Source: Paractinoplanes deccanensis
GTDB taxonomy: Bacteria > Actinomycetota > Actinomycetes > Mycobacteriales > Micromonosporaceae
Reading direction: 5' to 3'
Length of the DNA stretch: 64,000 nt
Assembly: GCF_016862115.1 (NCBI RefSeq)
Contig: NZ_BOMI01000185.1
Location: 46,366 to 110,365, forward strand
Part shown: positions 1 through 8,275 of the stretch, piece by piece
Position numbering within the stretch: the stretch's first letter is position 1
Layout: each line of letters opens with the position of its first letter
Notes under the pieces: model-generated
Seen by the model: only the letters and a program-made list of their open reading frames with translations
Database searches by the model: none
Told to the model about the DNA's origin: nothing
Program-made: the position numbers and the translations under genes

Positions 1-1593
1 GGTCTCGCCGGACAGCACGTCGAGGGCCGCGTGCACCGCGTCGAGCAGGGTCTGCGGCGGGTCGACGGTCACGTCCGGGCCGATGTCGGCGCGGCCACCG
101 GCGATCTCCACCGCGTCCCGCTGGCGCAGCGCCTCGACCAGCTCGCGGGCGAAGAGCGGGTTGCCGCCGGACCGCGCGGCCAGGGCGCGCAGGTGAGGCC
201 CGGGCGGGGCGCCGACCAGCGCGCCGATCAGGCGGTCGAGCTCGGGCGGGGCGAGCGGGCCGAGATCGAGCGGCATCCGCTGCCGGGCGCGCACCCGGTT
301 GCGCAGCGCGGCCTGGTGCGCGTCCGGCCGGGCGGCGGCGACCAGCAGCAGCGGCATCCGGGGCACCAGGGCGAGCAGCCGCTCCCACACGCGCACCGTG
401 GCGCTGTCCGCCCACTGCATGTCGTCGACGACCAGGATCAGCGGGGCGGTGCCGCACGCGGAGCGCACGGCCGCGACGATCTGGTCGTCCGCCGGCTCCG
501 GGCCGTCCTCGTCGCGCGGCTGCCCCAGCGCGCGGAACAGCACTTGGAGGGGCACGCGCGAGCCCAGCTGGTCGGCGGCGCCCCAGGCCACCCGGCAGCC
601 GGCGCGGGCCGCGTCGGCGAAGGCGTGGGTGAGCAGCTCGGTCTTGCCGATCCCCGGCTCGCCGGAGATCCAGACCGCGTTACCGACACCGGCCGCGAGC
701 GCCCGCACCAGGCTTCGAAGGTGATCGATTTCGGCCACCCGGCCCACCCAGGAGCGCCCGGCGAGCCCGTCCCGCAGCGCCTTGGCGATCGGCGTGGGCA
801 CGACCGTGCTGCGCCCGGCGCGCGGCCCCTCGGGCGGCGACGCGATCGCCTGCTCGGCCGAGTTGGCCAGCACCTGCCGCTGCACCGCGCGCAGGCCCGG
901 ACCCGGCTCGATGCCGAGCTCCGCGACGAGCACGCGCCGGGCCGTGCGGAACACCTCCAGCGCCTCGCCGTGCCGGCCGGCCACGTGCAGCGCGCGCATC
1001 AGCAACTCGTGCAGCGGCTCGTGCAGCGGATGATCGTGCACGAGCGCGGTCAGCTCGGCGATCAGGCCGTCGTCGCCGCCGGCCTCGAGCCGCAGCCGGG
1101 CCCGCTGCTCCGCCGCGGCGAGCCGCAGCTCCGCCAGCCGCTGCCGGTCGAGCTCGAGGAACGGGCCGGCCAGCGTGGCGTACGCGTCGCCGCGCCACAG
1201 CGCCAGCGCCTCGTCCAGCCGGGCCACCGCCGTGGCGGCGTCCCCCCGCGCCAGCGCCTCGCTCGCCGCGGCGCGCAGCCGCTGGAACCGCGCCGAGTCG
1301 AGATCGTCCGGCTCGACGCGCAGCCGATAGCCGCCCGATCCGGTGCCCAGCGTCTCGGGCCCCAGCGCGCGGCGCAGCCCGGACACATAGGTGTAGACGC
1401 TGCCGACCGCCGTGGCCGGCGGCGAGTCGCCCCAGGTGGCGGTGATCAGCTCGTCGCGGCCGACCGTGCGTCCGGCGTGCGCGGCGAGCACCGCGAAGAC
1501 CGCCCGCTGGCGCGCCGGCCCGAGATCGACCTCGGCGTCATCGACCCAGGCGCGCACCGGCCCGAGCACGCAGACGCGCAAGACTCTCGCCAC
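1..1593 (-). CDS. AfsR/SARP-family regulator with ATPase domain (C-terminus cut by window edge)
   Basis: The reading frame opens at a GTG at 1593, with GGGAGG just upstream, and stays open to base 1, so 531 residues are visible and the C-terminus lies outside. The N-terminus reads as an OmpR-type winged helix (ARVLRVCVLGP..., then a DELI...GSVYTYVSGLRRALG stretch) followed by a bacterial transcriptional activation (BTAD) region. An AAA/NB-ARC-like ATPase follows, with Walker A GEPGIGKTE near residue 310 and Walker B LILVVDDMQWAD near residue 385. This order is that of AfsR-like SARP activators, which bind direct repeats near promoters and often control secondary metabolism or development. Its target may be the divergent LuxR gene, whose promoter carries 11-bp phased repeats. 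The family is clear; the biological role is inferred. Confidence 0.85.
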   Translation of the reverse strand, partial: MARVLRVCVLGPVRAWVDDAEVDLGPARQRAVFAVLAAHAGRTVGRDELITATWGDSPPATAVGSVYTYVSGLRRALGPETLGTGSGGYRLRVEPDDLDSARFQRLRAAASEALARGDAATAVARLDEALALWRGDAYATLAGPFLELDRQRLAELRLAAAEQRARLRLEAGGDDGLIAELTALVHDHPLHEPLHELLMRALHVAGRHGEALEVFRTARRVLVAELGIEPGPGLRAVQRQVLANSAEQAIASPPEGPRAGRSTVVPTPIAKALRDGLAGRSWVGRVAEIDHLRSLVRALAAGVGNAVWISGEPGIGKTELLTHAFADAARAGCRVAWGAADQLGSRVPLQVLFRALGQPRDEDGPEPADDQIVAAVRSACGTAPLILVVDDMQWADSATVRVWERLLALVPRMPLLLVAAARPDAHQAALRNRVRARQRMPLDLGPLAPPELDRLIGALVGAPPGPHLRALAARSGGNPLFARELVEALRQRDAVEIAGGRADIGPDVTVDPPQTLLDAVHAALDVLSGET

Positions 1594-1746
1594 GTGTCCT
1601 CCCGGGTCGGTGACTGTCAACATCGAGGGAGACGGGCCGGGTGTCAATGGATAACACAAACAGCACGGACGGGCACTCCTCGGGGTGAGCGCTTCCCACC
1701 TCCGGCAACCCTCTGCTGAACTGTTCCATCGGCCTTCCCGGCCCGA

Positions 1747-1789
1747 TGAAGGATCCGTGAAGGTTCCCTGAAGGCACTTCTCCGACACT
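1747..1789 (+). promoter_or_regulatory. SARP-type operator: three TGAAGG repeats phased at 11 bp, with -10 element
   Basis: TGAAGG occurs at 1747-1752, 1758-1763 and 1769-1774, exactly 11 bp apart. A -10-like GACACT (1784-1789) begins 8 bp after the end of the last heptamer. Direct heptamers on an 11-bp period placed 8 bp from the -10 are the known architecture of SARP-activated promoters. It drives the LuxR gene starting at 1834. The cognate activator may be the divergently encoded SARP protein. Confidence 0.7.
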
Positions 1790-1833
1790 GGCTGCACGCT
1801 GCTGGGGCGGCGGCGCGGTCGGGAGGAGCAGCC

Positions 1834-2457
1834 ATGGAACAGATCCGGGTAGCCGTGCAGGCGACAGATCCGCTCAGCCACGCCGGACTGGCCGCGTTGC
1901 TCCAGTTCCGGGGCGACCTGACCGTCCTGCGCAACACCCAGCGTGCCGACGCCGACGTGCTCGTGGTGGCCGCCGAGCGGCTCAGCACCGAGGTGGTGGC
2001 CGGCCTGCGCCGGGCCACCGGCGAGACGACCGCGCCGGTCGTGCTCGTGGTGCAGGAGATCGACGAGAGCGAGCTGCTCACCGCCGTCGAGTGCCGGGTG
2101 GTGGCGATCCTGCCGCGCACCGCGGTCAACGCCGACCGGCTGGCGCACAGCGTGCGCGCCGCGGCCTCCGGAGGCGGCGTGATGCCGCCCAACCTGATCG
2201 GCGAGCTGCTCAAGCACGTCGAGCGCATGCAGCGCGACGTGCTCGCGCCCAGCGGGCTGAACGCGTCGGGGCTGAGCCCCCGCGAGATCGACGTGCTGCG
2301 GCTGATGGCGGACGGCTTCGACACCAACGAGATCGCCGGCAAGCTCTGCTACTCGGAGCGGACCGTCAAGAACGTCATCTACGGCGTCACCCACCGGCTC
2401 AAGCTTCGCAACCGCTCGCACGCTGTGGCATATGCCTTGCGAGCCGGGATGATCTAG
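1834..2457 (+). CDS. LuxR/NarL-type regulator with degenerate receiver domain
   Basis: This 207-residue protein has a C-terminal LuxR helix-turn-helix (GLSPREIDVLRLMADGFDTNEIA... SERTVKNVIYGVTHRLKLRNRSHAVAYALRAG) and an N-terminal fold that aligns with receiver domains. The phosphorylation site is absent. Where an aspartate is expected after strand 3 the sequence reads VLVVAAERL (Ala46/Ala47), the acidic pair is reduced to one Asp12, and the conserved Lys region reads LPRT. It therefore probably works without phosphorylation. GGAGGAG stands before the ATG. Upstream lies a phased-repeat SARP-type operator, so it may be the direct target of the divergent AfsR-like protein. Target genes are unknown. 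Confidence 0.85.
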   Translation: MEQIRVAVQATDPLSHAGLAALLQFRGDLTVLRNTQRADADVLVVAAERLSTEVVAGLRRATGETTAPVVLVVQEIDESELLTAVECRVVAILPRTAVNADRLAHSVRAAASGGGVMPPNLIGELLKHVERMQRDVLAPSGLNASGLSPREIDVLRLMADGFDTNEIAGKLCYSERTVKNVIYGVTHRLKLRNRSHAVAYALRAGMI

Positions 2458-2471
2458 ACGAGCCTCCGTAC

Positions 2472-3503
2472 ATGGACAACCCTCCCAAGCTTCAGCCGGG
2501 CGATCGCGTCGCCGTCGTCTCGCCGTCGTGGGCCGGGCCGGAGGTCTACCCGGCCGTGCACGAGCAGGCCATGCGCCGCATCCGCGAGGATCTCGGGCTG
2601 GAGCCCGTGGAGTTTCCCTTCACCCGCAAGCAGGGCACACCGGCCGAGCGGGCCGCCGACCTGATGGCCGCCTACGCCGACCCGTCGATCCGGGCCGTCT
2701 TCGCCACCATCGGCGGCAGCGACCAGATCACGGTGCTCCCGCACCTCGACCCGGCGCCGTTCCGGGCCGACCCGAAGCCGTACTTCGGCTACTCCGACAA
2801 CACCAACATGCTCAACTGGCTGTGGATGCACGGCGTCGCCGGCTATCACGGCGGGTCCACCATGGTGCACCTGTCCCGCGGGCCGGCGATCGACGCGGAA
2901 CATCTCGCCTCGCTGCGGGCGGCGCTCTTCGAGACCGTCGACCTGCCGATCACCCCGGTGCCCGGCTTCCGCGACGAGGAGATCGACTGGGGCGACCCGC
3001 GGGCGCTGACCGACGCGGCGCCGGCCGAGCCCAACCCCGGCTGGGTGTGGCACAACGCCGACCGGGTGGTCACCGCGCCGGCCTGGGGCGGCAACCTGGA
3101 GATCCTGCACTGGAACCTCGCCGCCAACCGCTGGATCCTCCCGTCCGCGTCCTACGCCGGGATGATCCTGCTGCTGGAGACCTCGGAGGAGATGCCCGGG
3201 GCCGACGCGGTCTTCGAGATGCTGCGCAACGCCGGCGAGCGCGGCCTCCTCGAACAGTTCCCGGTGATCCTGATGGGGGCGGCGAAGGCCAGCTTCCGCA
3301 ACAACCGGCCCGATCGCGCCGACCGGGACAGGTTCCGCGACGACCAGCGGGCGGCCGTGCTGCGCGCCCTGGAGACCTACAACCCCTCGGCGATGGCGGT
3401 CTTCGGCCCCGAGTTCGGCCACACCGGGCCACAGTGGATCGTGCCCTTCGGTGGCCGCATGACGGTCGACGGCCCGGCGCGCCGGATCATCGCCCACTTC
3501 TGA
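2472..3503 (+). CDS. S66-family LD-carboxypeptidase / MccF-like serine peptidase
   Basis: The 343-residue product belongs to the S66 family (LdcA and MccF). These serine peptidases use a Ser-Glu-His triad, either to trim murein tetrapeptides in recycling or to cleave microcin C-like aminoacyl nucleotides as self-immunity. Visible hallmarks are the N-terminal PGDRVAVVSPS strand, FATIGGSDQ, the nucleophile in GYSDNT (Ser108), a GGNLEILHWN segment in the second lobe and GPEFGHTGPQ near the C-terminus, which supplies the His. The sequence does not decide between murein recycling and MccF-like resistance. The longer loops resemble MccF more than the cytoplasmic LdcA of E. coli. It starts 14 bp after the LuxR stop and converges on the exporter gene, overlapping it by 17 bp. 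Confidence 0.85.
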   Translation: MDNPPKLQPGDRVAVVSPSWAGPEVYPAVHEQAMRRIREDLGLEPVEFPFTRKQGTPAERAADLMAAYADPSIRAVFATIGGSDQITVLPHLDPAPFRADPKPYFGYSDNTNMLNWLWMHGVAGYHGGSTMVHLSRGPAIDAEHLASLRAALFETVDLPITPVPGFRDEEIDWGDPRALTDAAPAEPNPGWVWHNADRVVTAPAWGGNLEILHWNLAANRWILPSASYAGMILLLETSEEMPGADAVFEMLRNAGERGLLEQFPVILMGAAKASFRNNRPDRADRDRFRDDQRAAVLRALETYNPSAMAVFGPEFGHTGPQWIVPFGGRMTVDGPARRIIAHF

Positions 3504-4971
3504 CCGGCGGCGCCGTGCGGCTCGGGTGCACCGGCGGCGCGCCCGGGTCGCAGAACGACTTCACCGGGGTGTGCGCGGGCAGCCTGTTCGGGATCAGGAA
3601 CCAGGCCAGCACGCCACCGGCCACCATCAGGGCCGCGCAGATCATCATCGTGTTGCGGTAGACCGGGGACAGCTGCGCCGCGTCCGTCAGGCTGCCGCCG
3701 CCCAGGCCCGCGGCGAGGGGCAGCACCGCCACCGCCAGCAGGCCGGCGGCCCGCGCCACCGCGTTGTTCACCCCCGAGGCGATACCCGCGTACGCGTCGT
3801 CGAGCGCGCCCAGCGCCGTGGACGTCAGCGGCGCCACGAGCAGGGTCAGCCCGACCCCGAAGACGATCACCGAGGGCAGCACGCCCGTCCAGTAGTCGGC
3901 GCCCGCGCCGATCCGGGACATCATCATGAGCGCCACCGCGCACACCAGCGGGCCCACGGTCATCGGGATGCGCGGGCCGATCCGCTGGCCGAGGGCGCCG
4001 GAACGCGCCGAGAAGAGCAGCATCAGCACGGTCGAGGGCAGCAGGGCCGTGCCGGCGAGCAGCGGCGAGAAGTCCGCGACGACCTGAAGGTTGATGACGA
4101 AGAGGAAGAAGACGCCGCCGTTCGCCCCGTACACCAGGAAGGTGACCAGGTTTGCCCCGCTGAACGCCTTGTTGCGGAAGATCGGCAGCGGCATCATCGG
4201 CTGCCGCGAGCGGCGCTCGGCCAGCACGAAGGCGAGCAGGCCGGCGACACCCAGCGCGAGCGTGCCGAGCACCACGGGATCGCCCGCGCCGCGCATGGGC
4301 CAGGCGGTGAAGCCGTACGTCAGGCCGGCCAGACCGATCGCACCCGTCAGCACCCCGGTGACGTCGATGCGGCCGGTGGCCTGCGGGTTGCGCGACTCCG
4401 GCACGTGCCGGGCGGCGACCAGCAGCACGACCACGGCCACCGGCACGTTGATGAAGAAGATGTAGCGCCAGTCGCCGATGCCGACCAGCCAGCCGCCGAT
4501 GAACGGGCCGAGCGCGCCGCCGACCCCGCTCAGGCCCGACCAGGCGCCGATCGCCTTGGACCGGTCCTCGCGGTCGAACGACGCCTCGAGGATCGCCAGC
4601 GAGCCCGGGGTGAGCAGGGCGCCGCCGATGCCCTGGAGGATCCGGGCGGCGATCAGCCAGCCCACGTTCGGCGACAGGCCGCAGAGCAGCGACGCCACCG
4701 CGAACCAGGCCACACCCAGCATGAAGATGCGCTTGCGCCCGAACCGGTCGCCGAGCGACCCGCCGAGCAGGATCAGCGCGGCGAGGCTCAGCGCGTAGCC
4801 GTTGATCGTCCACTGCAGACCGGCGGCGTCCGCGCCGAGGTCCCGCCCGATCTCCGGCAGCGCGATGTTGACCACAGTCGAGTCGATGAAGGCCAGGCTG
4901 GAGCCGAGCACTGTCGCCAGCAGCACCCACCGACCGGCTGACGTGCTGTAACGCACCAGGGAGCCATCCAT
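3487..4971 (-). CDS. MFS drug exporter, DHA2 (EmrB/QacA) family
   Basis: This 494-residue integral membrane protein has the 14-helix pattern of the DHA2 drug:proton antiporters. Motif C-like and motif A sequences are visible (LAFIDSTVVNIALPEIGRDL in helix 1, GGSLGDRFGRKRIFMLG after helix 2, and ILQGIGGALLTPGSLAIL). It probably expels hydrophobic or cationic toxic compounds using the proton gradient; the substrate cannot be read from sequence. The C-terminal 30 residues are hydrophilic and proline-rich. Its 3' end overlaps the stop of the S66 peptidase gene on the other strand. No dedicated regulator is adjacent. Confidence 0.9.
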   Translation of the reverse strand: MDGSLVRYSTSAGRWVLLATVLGSSLAFIDSTVVNIALPEIGRDLGADAAGLQWTINGYALSLAALILLGGSLGDRFGRKRIFMLGVAWFAVASLLCGLSPNVGWLIAARILQGIGGALLTPGSLAILEASFDREDRSKAIGAWSGLSGVGGALGPFIGGWLVGIGDWRYIFFINVPVAVVVLLVAARHVPESRNPQATGRIDVTGVLTGAIGLAGLTYGFTAWPMRGAGDPVVLGTLALGVAGLLAFVLAERRSRQPMMPLPIFRNKAFSGANLVTFLVYGANGGVFFLFVINLQVVADFSPLLAGTALLPSTVLMLLFSARSGALGQRIGPRIPMTVGPLVCAVALMMMSRIGAGADYWTGVLPSVIVFGVGLTLLVAPLTSTALGALDDAYAGIASGVNNAVARAAGLLAVAVLPLAAGLGGGSLTDAAQLSPVYRNTMMICAALMVAGGVLAWFLIPNRLPAHTPVKSFCDPGAPPVHPSRTAPPVRSGR

Positions 4972-5011
4972 GCGCCCGACACTATCTCCGGGCGGATGAC
5001 TCCGGGATCAG

Positions 5012-5458
5012 TCAAGTGACTGTCAGGCGCTGCGTCGCCGCGGTCTTGCGCACCGAAGGCAACGCCGCGGCGGGCGGCCTGCTCACCCCGGGCCGGCGCC
5101 GCAACAGGCTGTCGAGCCGCGCGCACAGCTCCCCGCGGCGGAAGGGCTTCTCCAGATAGTCGTCGGCGCCCGCGGTCATCGCCATCCTGATCCGCTGGTC
5201 GTTCACGTCCGCGCTGATCACCATGATCGGCAGGAACGCGGTGGCCGGCTGCTCGCGCAGCCGCCGGCACAGGTCGATGCCGCTCTCCCCGGGCATCCGC
5301 ACATCCAGCAGGGCGGCGTCGATCCCGCCATCCTTCAGCACGGCCCGCGCCGACTCGGCGTCCAGGACCCGCACGACGGTGTGGCCTATGCGCTCCAGCG
5401 CCAGGCTCATGAGCTCCAGATGATCAGCGTCGTCGTCGGCAATCAGCACGGTAGCCAC
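5012..5458 (-). CDS. single-domain response regulator (CheY-like receiver)
   Basis: The 148-residue protein is one receiver domain with a short basic tail and no output domain. It begins at a GTG (VATVLIADDDADHLELM), and the active-site residues are intact: the DDD acidic cluster near residue 8, the phospho-acceptor in ALLDVRMPG, Ser in MVISADVN, and Lys in YLEKPFRRGEL. Such stand-alone receivers act through protein contacts, as CheY does. Upstream in-frame codons exist, but the receiver fold starts at this GTG. No kinase gene lies next to it, so the partner is unknown. It is divergent from the hipB operator region. Confidence 0.85.
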   Translation of the reverse strand: MATVLIADDDADHLELMSLALERIGHTVVRVLDAESARAVLKDGGIDAALLDVRMPGESGIDLCRRLREQPATAFLPIMVISADVNDQRIRMAMTAGADDYLEKPFRRGELCARLDSLLRRRPGVSRPPAAALPSVRKTAATQRLTVT

Positions 5459-5496
5459 GCTGAGTTGTTCGGACGGTGATTCCCATCGCTTAGGCT

Positions 5497-5566
5497 GTGC
5501 ACGATCGTGCACATTTCGCCGATGTGCACGCACGTGCGCAGTGCTAGGTTGAGCACGTACGCGCTC
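5497..5566 (+). promoter_or_regulatory. hipBA operator/promoter: three 16-bp palindromes phased at 27 bp
   Basis: Site 1, GTGCACGATCGTGCAC (5497-5512), is a perfect palindrome. Site 2, GTGCACGCACGTGCGC (5524-5539), and site 3, GAGCACGTACGCGCTC (5551-5566), are close variants. The centres are 27 bp apart in both cases. A -10-like TAGGTT (5545-5550) lies between sites 2 and 3, so HipB binding would block RNA polymerase. This is the arrangement expected for autorepression of a toxin-antitoxin operon. Confidence 0.75.
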
Positions 5567-5578
5567 AGAGGAGGCGCC

Positions 5579-5842
5579 ATGAGAGTGGACAGCCCGAGTG
5601 ATCTCGGCTCTTTCATCCGCTACCGCCGCAAGGCGGCCGGATTGAGCCAGACCGACCTCGCTTCCCGGGCCGAGGTCAGCCGTCGCTGGCTCTGCGCCCT
5701 CGAGGCCGGCAAGCCGACCGCCGAGATCGGCCTCGTCCTCCGTGTGATCGCCGCCCTCGGCTTCTTCCTCGACGCGCGGCCCAGGCCCGAGCCCGTCCTC
5801 GACCTGGACGCCTACCTGGGCACCCTGGGCGCCTCGTCGTGA
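5579..5842 (+). CDS. hipB: HipB-like antitoxin, XRE helix-turn-helix
   Basis: The 87-residue protein carries an XRE/Cro-type helix-turn-helix over roughly residues 10-65 (FIRYRRKAAGLSQTDLASRAEVSRRWLCALEAGKPTAEIGLVLRVIAAL split across helices). This is typical of HipB. It binds and inactivates the HipA kinase and represses its own operon. AGAGGAGG precedes the ATG at good spacing. The stop overlaps the hipA start (GTGA), so the two proteins are translationally coupled. Three phased palindromes lie upstream and are probably its operators. Confidence 0.88.
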   Translation: MRVDSPSDLGSFIRYRRKAAGLSQTDLASRAEVSRRWLCALEAGKPTAEIGLVLRVIAALGFFLDARPRPEPVLDLDAYLGTLGASS

Positions 5843-7128
5843 CCGGCGCGCTGACGGTGCTGCTCGGCGGCAACCCCGCCGCTCGGCTCGCCCAGGGTGC
5901 GGGTGGCGCCCTCACCCTGGTCTACGACGCCGACTATGCCGACTCGCCCGCGGCGATGCCGCTGTCGTTGTCGATGCCGTTCACGGGCGTGGTCCATGCG
6001 GACAAACCCGTGCGGGCATATTGCCAGGGCCTGCTGCCGGACAACGAGCGGGTCCTCGAGCGGTGGGCACGCGACTTCCAGGTGTCCGCGGGCAACCCGT
6101 TCGCGCTCCTCACCCACGTCGGCGAGGACTGCGCGGGCGCGGCCCAGTTCGTCACGGCCGAGCGCGTCGAGGCGATGCTCGCGGCCAAGGGCTCGATCAC
6201 ACCCCTGGACGACGATGTCATCGCGGACCGGCTTCGTGTCCTGCGGCGCGACCCGGCGGCCTGGCATCTCGCCGGGACCGGGCAGTTCAGTTTGGCCGGG
6301 ACGCAGGCCAAGACGGCGCTGCACTTCGACCGGGAGCGCGGATGGGGCGACCCCTCGGGTGCGGCGCCGACCACCCACATCCTCAAGCCCGCCATCGCCG
6401 GCTTCGACGACCACGATCTCAACGAGCACCTGTGCCTGCGAGCCGCCGGCATTCTGGGGTTGCGGGTCGCGGGCTCCCGCGTGGCGTCCTTCGCCGGCGA
6501 GCGGGCCATCGTCGTCGAGCGCTTCGACCGCTTCCCGCGCGGCGACGGCACGGTGTTGCGGCTGCACCAAGAGGACATGTGCCAGGCGCTGGGCGTGCCA
6601 CCCACCGTCAAGTACCAGAGTGAGGGCGGCCCGGCCCCGGAGCAGATCATCGCCCTCCTGCGCCGGGTGATCGAGCCACCCACGGTGGCCGAGGCCGAGA
6701 TCGCGCGGTTCGCCGACGGGCTCGCGCTCACCTGGCTGCTCGGCGGCACGGACGCCCACGCCAAGAACTACTCGATCCTTCTTGCGCCGGGCCAGGTGCG
6801 GCTTGCGCCCCTCTACGACGTGGCGAGCAGCCTGCCGTACGACGACATGTACCGCCCCCGTCTGCGGCTCGCCATGAAGATCGGCTCCGAGTACCGCGTC
6901 GAGGCCATCACCGGCCGCCACTGGCGCGCCTTCGCCGACCGCAACAAACTCGACGCCGACCGCCTCCTGTCCCGGATCGACGACCTGGCCACACGCCTCC
7001 CCGAGGCCCTGCGCGAAGCGGCCAGCGCGGACGCCGTCACCGCCCTGGCCTCCGCCCTGCCCGGTCGCCTCGTGGCCCAGGTCCAGGACCACGTCACGGC
7101 CGCACGCCACGCGCTCACCGTGACGTGA
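5839..7128 (+). CDS. hipA: HipA-like serine/threonine kinase toxin
   Basis: The 429-residue product matches HipA in length and layout. An N-terminal HipA subdomain (LPDNERVLERWARDF) is followed by a kinase core with FSLAGTQAKTAL as the glycine-rich loop region, THILKP around the ATP-binding lysine, GTDAHAKNYSI holding the catalytic Asp305, and PLYDVASSLPY with the metal-binding Asp327. HipA of E. coli phosphorylates glutamyl-tRNA synthetase and causes growth arrest; the same target here is assumed. Both catalytic aspartates are present, so the toxin looks active. It is coupled to hipB by a GTGA overlap. Confidence 0.9.
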   Translation: MTGALTVLLGGNPAARLAQGAGGALTLVYDADYADSPAAMPLSLSMPFTGVVHADKPVRAYCQGLLPDNERVLERWARDFQVSAGNPFALLTHVGEDCAGAAQFVTAERVEAMLAAKGSITPLDDDVIADRLRVLRRDPAAWHLAGTGQFSLAGTQAKTALHFDRERGWGDPSGAAPTTHILKPAIAGFDDHDLNEHLCLRAAGILGLRVAGSRVASFAGERAIVVERFDRFPRGDGTVLRLHQEDMCQALGVPPTVKYQSEGGPAPEQIIALLRRVIEPPTVAEAEIARFADGLALTWLLGGTDAHAKNYSILLAPGQVRLAPLYDVASSLPYDDMYRPRLRLAMKIGSEYRVEAITGRHWRAFADRNKLDADRLLSRIDDLATRLPEALREAASADAVTALASALPGRLVAQVQDHVTAARHALTVT

Positions 7129-7261
7129 AGCGATGTGCGCGCGCCACGGCGGTGCCAGGGCGGTCGCCGGCGCACGATGCTCGCGAGCACTGTCGTGGAT
7201 GCGGGCGCGGCCGGCCGAGCAAGCGGGGCGGTGAGGCGGCCCGCGTTCTAGGGTGGGTGAT

Positions 7262-8275
7262 ATGCGTGCTGCTGTGTTCGAGGAACCGGGTCCCGCGTCC
7301 GTCCTGAAGATCGTGGAGCGGGAGCTGCCGCCCGCCGGGCCCGGGGAGGTGCGGGTTCGGGTGGTGTTGTCGGCGGTCAATCCGACCGACACCGGGACGC
7401 GGGCCGGCAAGGGGGTGCCGGACGGGGTGTCGCCGCCTCGGGTGCCCAACCAGGATGGGGCGGGCGTGGTCGACGCCGTCGGCGACGGGGTGACCGGGCT
7501 GGAGCCGGGCGACCGGGTCTGGGTGTGGGACGCCGGCTATGGGCGGGCGAACGGCACCGCGCAGGAGTTTGTGGTGTTGCCGCGGCGGCAGGTCGTGCGG
7601 ATGAACGACGACGTCCCGTTCGAGGCCGGCGCGGCGCTGGGCATTCCGGCGCTCACCGCGCACCGCTGCCTCACACTGGCCAGCGACGGGCCCGAGCGGC
7701 TGGCGCCCGGGGCGCTCGCGGGCCGCACGGTGCTGGTCTCCGGCGGGGCGGGCGCGGTCGGCAACGCGGCGATCCAGCTCGCCAAGTGGGCCGGCGCCAC
7801 CGTGCTCACCACCGTCTCGTCCAAGGAGAAGGCCGACCTCGCCACGGCGGCCGGTGCCGACGCGGTCGTCAACTACCGCGAGGAGGACGTGGTCGCGCGG
7901 GTCGGTGAGCTCGCCGCGGACGGTGCCAACATCATCGTCGAGGTCAACACCGACAACCTGGCGCAGGACCTCGACGTGGTGGCGCCCGGCGGCAACATCG
8001 CCATCTACGTCGGCGGCAAGGTCACGATCCCGAGCTTCAAGGCGATGCTCAAGAACGTCAGCCTCGACTTCGTGCTCACCTACACGACCACCGACGAGGA
8101 GAAGGACAACGCCGTCGCCGCGGTCGCGGAGGCGGTCAACTCCGGCGCCTTCAAGGTGGGCGAGGAGGCGGGCCTGCCGATCCTGCGCTACCCGTTCGAG
8201 CAGGCCGGCGCGGCGCACGAGGCCGTCGAGCGCCACGCCGTCGGCAAGGTCGTCATCGAGGTGACGCGGCCCTGA
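7262..8275 (+). CDS. NADPH:quinone oxidoreductase-like (zeta-crystallin MDR family)
   Basis: The 337-residue medium-chain dehydrogenase/reductase lacks the structural zinc loop, as zeta-crystallin-type quinone reductases do. It shows the GroES-like N-terminus (MRAAVFEEPGPASVLKIVE, NPTDTGTRAG, PNQDGAGVVDAVGDGV) and the Rossmann nucleotide motif SGGAGAVGNAAIQLAKWAG at about residues 160-178. It probably reduces quinones or reactive carbonyl compounds with NADPH; the true substrate is unknown. The ATG at 7262 is chosen over a GTG three codons upstream because the protein family begins here. It overlaps the end of pseG on the opposite strand by 23 bp. Confidence 0.85.
   Translation: MRAAVFEEPGPASVLKIVERELPPAGPGEVRVRVVLSAVNPTDTGTRAGKGVPDGVSPPRVPNQDGAGVVDAVGDGVTGLEPGDRVWVWDAGYGRANGTAQEFVVLPRRQVVRMNDDVPFEAGAALGIPALTAHRCLTLASDGPERLAPGALAGRTVLVSGGAGAVGNAAIQLAKWAGATVLTTVSSKEKADLATAAGADAVVNYREEDVVARVGELAADGANIIVEVNTDNLAQDLDVVAPGGNIAIYVGGKVTIPSFKAMLKNVSLDFVLTYTTTDEEKDNAVAAVAEAVNSGAFKVGEEAGLPILRYPFEQAGAAHEAVERHAVGKVVIEVTRP

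Noticed and set aside
31..1719. A long plus-strand open frame at the left end
   Set aside because: Its translation is low-complexity Arg/Gly/Pro-rich. The opposite strand encodes a coherent SARP ATPase with Walker motifs, so this is a GC-bias shadow.
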